28,914 nt of DNA. Source: an uncultured Bacteroides sp. (GTDB taxonomy: Bacteria > Bacteroidota > Bacteroidia > Bacteroidales > Bacteroidaceae). The stretch spans positions 1-28,914 of the forward strand of contig NZ_CAJLKP010000078.1 in the NCBI RefSeq assembly GCF_905207245.1. Direction: 5' to 3'. Position 1 is the first letter of the stretch; each line of letters starts with the position of its first letter. Below the pieces are notes generated by a model. The model was not told the DNA's origin. It saw nothing but the letters and a program-made list of their open reading frames with translations, and made no database searches. Shown here piece after piece: positions 21,099 to 28,914 of this stretch. Both the position numbers and the translations under genes were made by a program.

Positions 21099-23078
21099 TC
21101 ACAATTTAGAGATACGCAACACAGCCCCTCCGTCAACAGCCAAAGGCAGTTCTATCTTATCCTTACAGGTCACTGTACGTATTTCCTTACTCAAATGGTT
21201 AGGATTCCTCTCAGCATCCGGAGCATCCGTATATATCTCCGCCCGATATTCTCCCTCATCCAGAAAATCCAGCTTCAGGTTTAATGTGCGTGCTGTACCA
21301 TCGTTTAAAGTACCTACCCACCAGTCCGTACCATTGCGGCGGGCTACGGTGACATACTTATTAAATTCGGCCAATGGCACGCGCATTTCATCCCACGTAC
21401 CGGGAACTGTACGTAATACCTCAAAGCCTGGTTGTCCTTCATAAGCCATAGGCGTATCACATAAGGAAGTAAGATGGTTTTCCAGAACCACATACATCGC
21501 CATCATGTGGCAACGAGTACTCATCACATAGGGATTGACATACTGAATCTTGAACTCAGAACGTGGAAGCGCACGGAAGCCTCCCAAATGGTAATCGGTG
21601 GGTCCGGCCAGCAAACGGGTGAATGGAACGGAAATATCATGGTCGGCATTCACCAATGTATCCCACTTGCAAACTTCATAATTGAGCGTTCCCTCACGGG
21701 TGAATTCATTAGGGTAAGTGCGGGTAAGTCCCGAGGGCTTACTGGAGCCGTGAAACTGGATAAACAGACGATGTCTGGCAGCCGCCTGGAGAATTTCTTC
21801 CTGAATACGTATCATCTCTTGGTCGTCACGATCCAGAAAATCGACCATCAAGCCCTTTACGCCCCACTTTTCATAAAGTGCAAAAGCCTCTTCCAGCTTA
21901 TCATAGAGCGGTCGCCAATGTACCCACAAATGTATTCCCACTCCTTTGCTCTTGGCATACTCTACAACACGCTGCATATTCAGGCAAGGTATCGGACGAG
22001 TGATATCGGCATTCGGACCTGCCCAACCGAAGTTGAAGTTATCGTCATAATACCAGGGAGTTTCGGCATAACCATAGATACCATGGGCATCCAGACCGTT
22101 ACGGGCTGCAAAATCAATGTAATACTTGTTTGTCTCAAAGTTGTTTCCGGGAGAGAAAGTACTATCAGGCACCACATTGCCGTTCCACCAGGTGAATGTA
22201 GTCCGGCAAGGCTTTATCCATGAAGTATCCTCAATCTTGCAGGGTTCATTCAGACTGGTAAGGATGTTTGTTTCAAGAAGTCCGCCCACACGGTCGGCTA
22301 CAGAGAGTACACGCCAAGGGGTACGGTGCGGAAATTCACTGATTTCCACTTTTATCTTCTCCTGTCCCAGGCGAGGAGACAGTTTACCTGCAAAGCCATT
22401 CTTCTCCTTCACCAGATACATGCCTGCATAATCGCGGACAGCCGCTTCTGTAATCGACATGTATATGCCGTTATCAAATTCCAGGGTTACAGGCATTTCA
22501 ATAAGACGCTTCTTGGCTATCTTATCATATTCCGTATGCGTGTACACCCCTTCATGCGTGTTGATATATCCCGGCAGGTACATCAATAGCGCCATCGGAT
22601 TGCCATTCAGCCTGAACTGGGTCTTCTCATCATACATCACATAGGAGTTCCATCCTTCCTGTTCAGGAAACTCATAGCGGAAAGCCACTCCGTCATTGAA
22701 AGCCCGCACTACCAGATTGATTAACCTTCCCGGAGCTTCTTTTTCCTGCAAAGGAACTATCATCTCATTGCAATGATTACGGGCACTACTCACCTTACCA
22801 ACCACCAATTCATAGGTTTCATCAATAGATTTCCGACGAACCTTACCGCTTTTCAGATTACTGCCAAATTCACCGTTGTCGAAACTGAATCCCAGCAGGG
22901 AGTTCTCCACCAACAACTGTTTTTTGTAATTAACCTCGTAAGAAACGGTTTCCGGAGTTATCTTCAACAGAAACTTGAGTTTCCCGTCGGGCGATGATAC
23001 GGATATGTTCTGTTGGGCCGAGACAGCCATGAAACAGAATAAGGCGGCACATAGGATATAGAATTTCTTTATTGTCAT
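21099..23078 (-). CDS. GH97 glycoside hydrolase
   Basis: 659 residues from the ATG at 23078, which opens the signal peptide KKFYILCAALFCFMAVSAQ. The upstream in-frame ATG at 23132 is too far before it. An N-terminal beta-sandwich (about 20-260) is followed by the catalytic barrel: YAETPWYYDDNFNFGW, then GIHLWVHWRPLY, then GLMVDFLDRDDQEMI, then LFIQFHGSSKPSG. The C-terminus is a beta domain. The VDF-x-DRDDQ signature belongs to the retaining branch, whose first Asp is the likely nucleophile, so alpha-galactosidase or a related alpha-glycosidase is more likely than the inverting SusB type. A periplasmic location is expected. Between susD (23154) and this start is a hairpin (23105-23144). Confidence 0.88.
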   Translation of the reverse strand: MTIKKFYILCAALFCFMAVSAQQNISVSSPDGKLKFLLKITPETVSYEVNYKKQLLVENSLLGFSFDNGEFGSNLKSGKVRRKSIDETYELVVGKVSSARNHCNEMIVPLQEKEAPGRLINLVVRAFNDGVAFRYEFPEQEGWNSYVMYDEKTQFRLNGNPMALLMYLPGYINTHEGVYTHTEYDKIAKKRLIEMPVTLEFDNGIYMSITEAAVRDYAGMYLVKEKNGFAGKLSPRLGQEKIKVEISEFPHRTPWRVLSVADRVGGLLETNILTSLNEPCKIEDTSWIKPCRTTFTWWNGNVVPDSTFSPGNNFETNKYYIDFAARNGLDAHGIYGYAETPWYYDDNFNFGWAGPNADITRPIPCLNMQRVVEYAKSKGVGIHLWVHWRPLYDKLEEAFALYEKWGVKGLMVDFLDRDDQEMIRIQEEILQAAARHRLFIQFHGSSKPSGLTRTYPNEFTREGTLNYEVCKWDTLVNADHDISVPFTRLLAGPTDYHLGGFRALPRSEFKIQYVNPYVMSTRCHMMAMYVVLENHLTSLCDTPMAYEGQPGFEVLRTVPGTWDEMRVPLAEFNKYVTVARRNGTDWWVGTLNDGTARTLNLKLDFLDEGEYRAEIYTDAPDAERNPNHLSKEIRTVTCKDKIELPLAVDGGAVLRISKL

Positions 23079-23104
23079 ATTTAGTATGGATATGTAAATT
23101 AAAG

Positions 23105-23144
23105 TATCCGGCCAGAACACTTTATAGACCATACTGACCGGATA
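23105..23144 (-). other. Intercistronic hairpin between susD and GH97 genes
   Basis: TATCCGG (23105-23111) with CAG (23113-23115) pairs with CTG (23134-23136) and CCGGATA (23138-23144), one mismatch inside. No T-run follows in the leftward direction. It may stabilise the upstream susCD message or dampen expression of the downstream glycosidases. Confidence 0.5.
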
Positions 23145-23153
23145 GTAACATGA

Positions 23154-24728
23154 TTATTTCGGGTTCTGTACCAAATTAGAGTTACGCTGCAATTGGTCGA
23201 ACGGAATCAACATTAAATTACGCTTGGTGTCATTTGTAGGTGTATGTTCCCACCAGGTACCTTTCGTATAGTTATCATCAAAGCGAATCAACTGACTACG
23301 ACGTAAACCTTCAAGGGCAAATTCGACACCCAGTTCCTGAAGCAAACGGCCATACTTCACCGGTACTCCATTGCAGGATATGGTAGCTTCGAGTTCAGCA
23401 CCAGTCAACTCATTTGCAGTATCAAAGTTTCTCCTGCGCACTTCGTTCACCAAGTCCGCCGCATCCTGTGAATTTCCACCGGTACGAAGAATACATTCCG
23501 CCTTTGTCATAAGCACTTCGGCATAACGCATGATGACATAATCATTGTCTGGGGTTCCGGTAGCACCTACCTTGATTTCATATTTGCCAAAACGATAACC
23601 CTGATACATCGTGGCGTCACCACTAATATTAGTAACCTCCCTGGTATAACTGAGTAACATTTGCGGGTCACCGCACCAACCGTTTGTCCATAGAGGAGTT
23701 CCGTCAAGAGCATATTGCTGCCCCATCCGCCATGTCTTTTCCAAACGTTCATCACCTTCCACATAATTGTCAAAGAAAGTAGGAACACCTAAGCAACCTC
23801 CATCCAGCCAGGTAGCCTGAAGACTAAAGGTTTGCATCTGCGAATAGTGCAACGTCTTGCGTGCCCACATATATATCTGCCCGCCGGATTTCGTTTCATC
23901 AAACGGGATGACAAACATTGTTTCATTACTCAACTCATTGTTTGTAGAGAATGGCAATGAGTAATCGCCATCGAGCCTATACTTATTGGCAAGTATGATT
24001 TCATCACACAGAGCTTCACATTCGCTATACATAGGCGTACCTATCCAAGCCTCAGCATTCAGATACATACGCGCAAGCAGCATTTTGGCATTCCACTTAT
24101 TGAAGCGCCCGTAAGTACTCAATCTGTCTTCGCTCAGGTTATCGATATTGTTTTTCAATTCCGTTTCCACAAATTGAAAGACTTTTGCACGTGGCTCCGT
24201 AGCAGGAAGATAGCCGTCGGGCACATCAAAACGGTCGATGATAGGTACATTTCCAAAAGCCTCAAGCAACAGATAATAATAGAATGCACGTGCCACTTTC
24301 AACTCCGAAATGTAATTTTGCTTTCCAGCCATTTCTATGGAAGAGTTTTCAAACTGATAGAGTACACGATTGGCACTCGACACACCTGCATACAACACAT
24401 TCCAGATAGCATTCAGATGCGGGTCTTCTTCCGTCCATGAATGTTGGTGCAGACGAATATAAATGCCGCCATCATACCACAAACCGTGATTCTTGACAGG
24501 AGTGACACATACATCGGTCGTTTCTTCCAGATCCCACCAGTTTTGCCAATCGGTCATAGCACGCATACTTGAGTAAACCGGAACCATAGCTGCCAAAAAC
24601 TCAGACTCGGTCTTATAGAAATCTTTTTCCGGAATGCTACTGAAAACTTCCTCATCAAGATTAGTGCAACCACTGAATACCACAGTAAGGGCAAGGAATG
24701 CAGTGATAATATATTGTTTTCTAAACAT
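23154..24728 (-). CDS. SusD-like glycan-binding lipoprotein
   Basis: 524 residues with lipobox VVFSGC followed by TNLDEEVFS. The helical TPR-like framework of RagB/SusD is visible: SEFLAAMVPVYSSMRAMTDW, then ELKVARAFYYYLLLEAFGNV, then YVIMRYAEVLMTKAECILR. It ends with the typical LMLIPFDQLQRNSNLVQNPK. It acts as the surface lid of the SusC transporter and binds the polymer or its fragments. It starts 18 bp after the SusC stop, the standard coupling. The sugar specificity cannot be read from the sequence. Confidence 0.95.
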   Translation of the reverse strand: MFRKQYIITAFLALTVVFSGCTNLDEEVFSSIPEKDFYKTESEFLAAMVPVYSSMRAMTDWQNWWDLEETTDVCVTPVKNHGLWYDGGIYIRLHQHSWTEEDPHLNAIWNVLYAGVSSANRVLYQFENSSIEMAGKQNYISELKVARAFYYYLLLEAFGNVPIIDRFDVPDGYLPATEPRAKVFQFVETELKNNIDNLSEDRLSTYGRFNKWNAKMLLARMYLNAEAWIGTPMYSECEALCDEIILANKYRLDGDYSLPFSTNNELSNETMFVIPFDETKSGGQIYMWARKTLHYSQMQTFSLQATWLDGGCLGVPTFFDNYVEGDERLEKTWRMGQQYALDGTPLWTNGWCGDPQMLLSYTREVTNISGDATMYQGYRFGKYEIKVGATGTPDNDYVIMRYAEVLMTKAECILRTGGNSQDAADLVNEVRRRNFDTANELTGAELEATISCNGVPVKYGRLLQELGVEFALEGLRRSQLIRFDDNYTKGTWWEHTPTNDTKRNLMLIPFDQLQRNSNLVQNPK

Positions 24729-24746
24729 TGCTATAAAATTTAAAGG

Positions 24747-27719
24747 TTAAAACAAAAGATTTAAACCAACAGTAAACTGGCGTGTTGTCGGATAAAGTTC
24801 ACCGGCACCGGAACCTTCAACACCGGGCGCAAGCCCTTTAATGCTGACTTCAGGATCCAGTCCTTTGTAGCCCGTCATAGTAAGCAGATTGTTACCCGCT
24901 ACGTACAGACGAAGGCGCTGAATGACATTCTGGTTCTTTAGTTTGAACGTATAACCGATATTTACATTATCCAGTTTCACATAATCACCATCTTCCACAT
25001 AGTAACTCTGCATGGCAGGAGCACCCTTTACATAGGAATTACTACCAAATGGTTTCTCGAGTACGGAGCGTGGCAGATTGCCTTCGCCGATACGTGCTGT
25101 TGTTTCCCAATGCATGCGTTGACGGTTAAGCACCTGGAAGTTGAATGCACCACGGAACATTACAGAAACATCAAAGCCCTTATAATTCAATGCCAGGTTA
25201 AGACTACCATAAGTTGTAGGGATACCGTTACCTATTACCCGCTTGTCACCGTCATTGGCATCCGTCAGCAATTTCGGTTCACCATCGGCTCCATAAACCA
25301 TCCACAGACCATCAGATGTAAGGCTATGTGTTTGGAAACCATGGAAATTACCTACCGGGTCACCTTCTCTTACAATGTGTGTATGCGTCTGTATCGGTGA
25401 ACCTGTAGCACCTGCATACCAGTAATCTTTCTGGTAAAGTCCGTTAGAAAGAGATACAATCTTGTTCTTGTTATAGGAAAAAGTTCCTGTTATGTCAAAA
25501 CGTAAATCCCTGGTTTGTATAGCTGTACCACTCAATAACAATTCAATACCCTGATTTCTGATTTTTCCTACGTTTGCCATCATGCTCGATACAATATAGG
25601 GCGGAGTAGGAACTTCGTAAGTAGAAAGCAAATCCGAAGTCTCACGATGATAAACGTCAACCGAACCCGAAAGTCTGTTCTTCAGGAAAGAGAAATCAAG
25701 ACCGAAGTTCAGCTCGCTTTTCGTTTCCCACTTCAAATCGGGATTTGGATTCTGATAAGGTGCAGCTCCCTGTGTCCATTTACCATTAATGTAAGCATAG
25801 CCACCATAACCCAGCAGATACATTGACAGCAAGTTTGCATTCACTTCGTTACCCGTAACACCATAACCGACACGGAATTTTAAATCATCCAGCCATTTCA
25901 CCTCTTTCAGGAAATTCTCTTTGCTAAGGCGCCAACCGGCTGATACGGCAGGGAACCATCCCCACTTGTGGTTATCGCCAAAGCGGGAAGAACCTTCACG
26001 GCGCAAACTTGCCATGAACATGTACTTCTCATCATAATTGTAAGTCACACGGCCAAAGAAAGAAATAAGCTTATGTGTATTTCTATAGCTGGTCATAGCC
26101 GCTTTGTTATCTTTCATATCATTCATGGAACCAATGTTCCATGGACCGAACATGTCCGTCGGAAAATCTTTCGCCCATTGATATAATCCTTTAGCATCAT
26201 CATCCTGATAACTATAGCCCGCCATAGCACCCAGATTATGCAGTCCTAAGGATTTGGTGTAATCACCTACCAATTCCAACGTTTTCTGCAGACTGTTGTC
26301 AGCCCAGTTCCACACATTGCCATAATCACCATTGACAACCGTAGACATATGCTTGAAAGAGTTACTCTTGTTTTCCATACGGTCAAAGCGTTGAAGAGCT
26401 CCCATGACGCTCAAATTAAGCCCTTCAATCGGGGTAACTGTCATCTTACCGCTCATCATCAGTTGATTATATCCCTCTTTGTCATATTCTTCATTAATCA
26501 TGGCAACAGGGTTATAAGGTTTCAGATTGACTTTATATTCAGTATAGTTTCCGTTCTCATCATAAATGGGACGCGTTGGATTTTCCAACAAAGCATTCAG
26601 ATAGGCAGAATACCATGCACGTTGCTGAGTGACATAGCTATCATTGATATTCAACTGGAAACGCAGTTTATCATTAAACATATTGTGATTCAATCCGATT
26701 TTTGCAGTGATGGATTCACGGTCTGTCTTATTGATGACACCCTCACGCTTCCGGTAATCGATAGAAGCCACATAATTGGACTGGGCATTGCCACCCTTCA
26801 AAGAAAGAAAGTGATTCTGGCTGATAGCTGTACGGCTGATTGCATCTACCCAATCAGTGGTAGTTCCTTCATCCTGAATACCTGGAAAATCAGAATTATC
26901 TTTCAAGTTACGATAATCATCCGCAGTCAACATATCTGCATGTTTGGAAATAGTTTCAAATGATACGGATGCATTGTATTCCAACGACATCTTCGTGGCT
27001 TTGGCACGATTGGTAGTAATAACAATCACACCATTCGTACCACGTGTACCGTAAATTGCAGCAGCCGAACCATCTTTCAACACGTCAATAGACTCAATAT
27101 CCTCACTTGAAATAGCCGTCATGCTACCACCGGGAATACCATCAATGACTATCAGCGGGCTGGTATTGCCTGATAATGAATTTACACCACGAATAGTCAT
27201 TTCAAGTCCCAACACCGGGTCACCGGTATAATTAGAAAGCTGTAAGCCGGCTACTTTACCTTGAAGCAACTGTTCGGGGCTCTTCACCATACCGGCAAGG
27301 AAGTTATCCTTTTTCACCGAAGTAATGGCACTTGTCACTTCTCCCTTCTTCATTGAGCCGTAGCCCACCACCACTACATCATCCAACAAGAAAACGTCCT
27401 CTTCAAGAGTTATATTAAGGGAAGAGGTATTTGCATTCGTCTGAATAGTACGCGTTACATAACCGACATAACTCACCGTTAGTGTGTTACCCGGAGTCAT
27501 CTTAATTTCAAAACGTCCATCGACATCCGTCGAAACACCGTTCGCAGTACCCGTCTCCAAAATCGTAACACCCGGCAGAGTGTTACCTTTTGAATCCTTC
27601 ACAACACCCTGGAAATTCTTTGTCTGTGCAGCGATAAACTGGCATGCGCATAACATACATACCAATGCCATCAGCCGCATTGTTCCGGAAATAATCCGTT
27701 CTTGATTAAACTTAGGCAT
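24747..27719 (-). CDS. SusC-like TonB-dependent outer-membrane transporter
   Basis: 990 residues. A signal peptide (about 14-31, ending QFIAAQ) is followed by a carboxypeptidase-D-like domain (about 36-110, GVVKDSKGNTLPGVTILETG), the TonB-box region and plug (about 110-240, DDVVVVGYGSMKKGEVTSAI, then LIVIDGIPGG, then IYGTRGTNGVIVITTN), and a long beta-barrel closing with RQFTVGLNLLF. The start at 27719 is a little upstream of the signal core, and the in-frame Met at residue 14 would also work. It imports oligosaccharides released by the surface enzyme with TonB energy. The plug has the standard SusC LKDGSAAAIYGTRGTNGVI signature. Confidence 0.95.
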   Translation of the reverse strand: MPKFNQERIISGTMRLMALVCMLCACQFIAAQTKNFQGVVKDSKGNTLPGVTILETGTANGVSTDVDGRFEIKMTPGNTLTVSYVGYVTRTIQTNANTSSLNITLEEDVFLLDDVVVVGYGSMKKGEVTSAITSVKKDNFLAGMVKSPEQLLQGKVAGLQLSNYTGDPVLGLEMTIRGVNSLSGNTSPLIVIDGIPGGSMTAISSEDIESIDVLKDGSAAAIYGTRGTNGVIVITTNRAKATKMSLEYNASVSFETISKHADMLTADDYRNLKDNSDFPGIQDEGTTTDWVDAISRTAISQNHFLSLKGGNAQSNYVASIDYRKREGVINKTDRESITAKIGLNHNMFNDKLRFQLNINDSYVTQQRAWYSAYLNALLENPTRPIYDENGNYTEYKVNLKPYNPVAMINEEYDKEGYNQLMMSGKMTVTPIEGLNLSVMGALQRFDRMENKSNSFKHMSTVVNGDYGNVWNWADNSLQKTLELVGDYTKSLGLHNLGAMAGYSYQDDDAKGLYQWAKDFPTDMFGPWNIGSMNDMKDNKAAMTSYRNTHKLISFFGRVTYNYDEKYMFMASLRREGSSRFGDNHKWGWFPAVSAGWRLSKENFLKEVKWLDDLKFRVGYGVTGNEVNANLLSMYLLGYGGYAYINGKWTQGAAPYQNPNPDLKWETKSELNFGLDFSFLKNRLSGSVDVYHRETSDLLSTYEVPTPPYIVSSMMANVGKIRNQGIELLLSGTAIQTRDLRFDITGTFSYNKNKIVSLSNGLYQKDYWYAGATGSPIQTHTHIVREGDPVGNFHGFQTHSLTSDGLWMVYGADGEPKLLTDANDGDKRVIGNGIPTTYGSLNLALNYKGFDVSVMFRGAFNFQVLNRQRMHWETTARIGEGNLPRSVLEKPFGSNSYVKGAPAMQSYYVEDGDYVKLDNVNIGYTFKLKNQNVIQRLRLYVAGNNLLTMTGYKGLDPEVSIKGLAPGVEGSGAGELYPTTRQFTVGLNLLF

Positions 27720-27779
27720 AGACTTAAAGTAATAAGGTTGATAAATTTAAGTTGTTATTTGTCTCTCGTGATTTTCTTT

Positions 27780-28914
27780 TTAAAAAGGTCTGACGACTTC
27801 CAGATCATCAGCCGAAGGTAATGCCGGGAACTTGGCATGAGGCTCGCTCTGATACCAGAATACAACAGAAGAGATATCTGATTTCTGGTCAAGATAACGA
27901 CCATCATTGCGCCATCCAAGATCCTGAATAGTAACTTTCAAGTCCTTGTCAAAGCGAACAGGGTCAAGAATATGCCAGCGATACATACCGAAACGTTGTT
28001 GCGAACGGTATACTCCATCGGGGCGTATAATCTGGTGAAGTCCTGCATAAGGGGTAGAAAATTCCTCATATTGGCGGGTTGTTTTATTCTCAAAATTGTA
28101 GGAACCACAGAAATAATCTTCTGTACCGGTACCGCAGATGGTCGGGAACTTCTTGTCACCATCCATGAAGAATTTAATTTCTCCTTCACCCCACCAGCCA
28201 CTGTTATTGACCTGCCATGCCATGTAAGTACCCACATATTGACCCTTACCCTTGATGCCATCAACCAATACATGGTCAGAAGTCATATTGGGGTTTGAAC
28301 GACGGAATTGTGCATGGAAGTAAGCGGCATCCTCAGGAACTTCAGTCAATGTATAATTTATCTGATAGTAAACCCGCATTTCATTGTTCGGATCAATGTT
28401 TTCCATAGTGATTCTACACTTTTTGCGGAAAGGCATTTGCCAGTAACAGTTGAATGCGCTGCCCGGATTCACGCATACGGCCAGTGAAGATAATGGAGAA
28501 TACACTCCCCAGCCACTACAGAAGAAATCACCAATGGGACATTCTACAGAAGGCTCTTTCTCATCATCCCAATAAAATCGGATAATTGTTTTCCGCCACT
28601 CACCTGTGGGAGTCATCCAGATTTGCTGGATAGCGCCGGGACCTTCTATTTCAGCCAATGTAAAAGTCTCATTAGGACCGATATTCACATAAGGATTCAC
28701 CTTCCAGCCTTGTCCCAAGGTCTTTGCTGCGTGATGTGCATTAGCTTGATTAGGTTTATCTTTATCCCTCACCGGATCAGCCATACCACCCTTACCTTTT
28801 TCGCCGGTAAAGTTTTCAGGACTGATGGAGCGGGTTTTTGCATCGGACAAACGATACAAATTACCCATATTCATGTCAAGTCCATTGAAGTTTTGAGCAT
28901 AAACGCTCACTGCA
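27780..28914 (-). CDS. DUF2961/GH172 glycoside hydrolase, 5' end outside the window
   Basis: At least 378 residues, running off the right edge. The first visible residues AVSVYAQ look like the end of a signal peptide, so little of the mature protein is missing. The DUF2961 signature is clear: FNGLDMNMGNLYRLSDAKTR, then GPGAIQQIWMT, then CPIGDFFCSGWG, then MPFRKKCRITMEN, then FPTICGTGTEDYFCGSYNFE, then STPYAGLHQI. The paired acidic residues in GTGTEDYFCG and the upstream Glu of the AEIEGPG stretch are candidate catalytic residues. GH172 enzymes act on alpha-D-furanosides, including difructose dianhydride and D-arabinan. It is first in the visible PUL transcript, 60 bp before susC. Confidence 0.88.
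   Translation of the reverse strand, partial: AVSVYAQNFNGLDMNMGNLYRLSDAKTRSISPENFTGEKGKGGMADPVRDKDKPNQANAHHAAKTLGQGWKVNPYVNIGPNETFTLAEIEGPGAIQQIWMTPTGEWRKTIIRFYWDDEKEPSVECPIGDFFCSGWGVYSPLSSLAVCVNPGSAFNCYWQMPFRKKCRITMENIDPNNEMRVYYQINYTLTEVPEDAAYFHAQFRRSNPNMTSDHVLVDGIKGKGQYVGTYMAWQVNNSGWWGEGEIKFFMDGDKKFPTICGTGTEDYFCGSYNFENKTTRQYEEFSTPYAGLHQIIRPDGVYRSQQRFGMYRWHILDPVRFDKDLKVTIQDLGWRNDGRYLDQKSDISSVVFWYQSEPHAKFPALPSADDLEVVRPF

Noticed and set aside
21474..22223. 249-codon plus-strand frame inside the GH97 gene
   Set aside because: It lies opposite a clear GH97 coding region and has no recognisable domain.

Overview
This window looks like a chromosomal segment of a gut Bacteroides or a close relative. 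The evidence is a SusC/SusD pair, repeated promoters with the Bacteroidota -7 box TAnnTTTG, AT-rich leaders directly before start codons, few strong Shine-Dalgarno sequences, and families such as DUF3836 and DUF4185. No rRNA, tRNA, CRISPR array or transposase gene was seen.

Left part (1-6141): the first codons of a leftward gene at the edge, then a rightward ECF sigma factor with a Cys-rich tail and a DinB-like protein. A gene-poor stretch (1533-2377) holds a strong candidate 6S-type RNA with its own promoter and terminator, plus several long dyads. A leftward operon follows: a two-TM protein, a 30-residue hydrophobic microprotein, a three-TM protein, and a lipobox/TPR/TM/cytoplasmic regulator.

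Centre (6142-19645): a sensory island. One OmpR-type response regulator shares the region with three large paralogous histidine kinases, three intact small secreted DUF3836 proteins and one DUF3836 relic. Each DUF3836 copy, and also a DUF3267-like membrane protein, follows the same control region: three tandem 11-bp boxes (type GATAACATTAC) and, 17 bp further on, a -7 box without a recognisable -33 box. This is what an OmpR-family activator site should look like, so I infer that the single regulator serves all five sites. In two cases the boxes also lie 11-12 bp behind a divergent -7 box, for the regulator itself and for kinase 2. Each kinase is internally duplicated: TM-sensor-TM-DHp appears twice, and the first DHp-like segment has Glu where the phospho-accepting His should be. 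A different, exactly 22-bp-phased array of six GTAA-N6-TTAC dyads lies directly upstream of the fourth control region. An AAA_14/DUF4143 ATPase gene appears to have been inserted between kinase 3 and its DUF3836 partner.

Right part (19670-28914): a leftward polysaccharide utilisation locus, in transcription order DUF2961/GH172 (cut by the window edge), SusC, SusD, GH97 and a DUF4185 (GH183-type) lipoprotein. GH172 with DUF4185 points to a furanose polymer such as D-arabinan, or another alpha-D-furanoside. Its regulator is not in the window.
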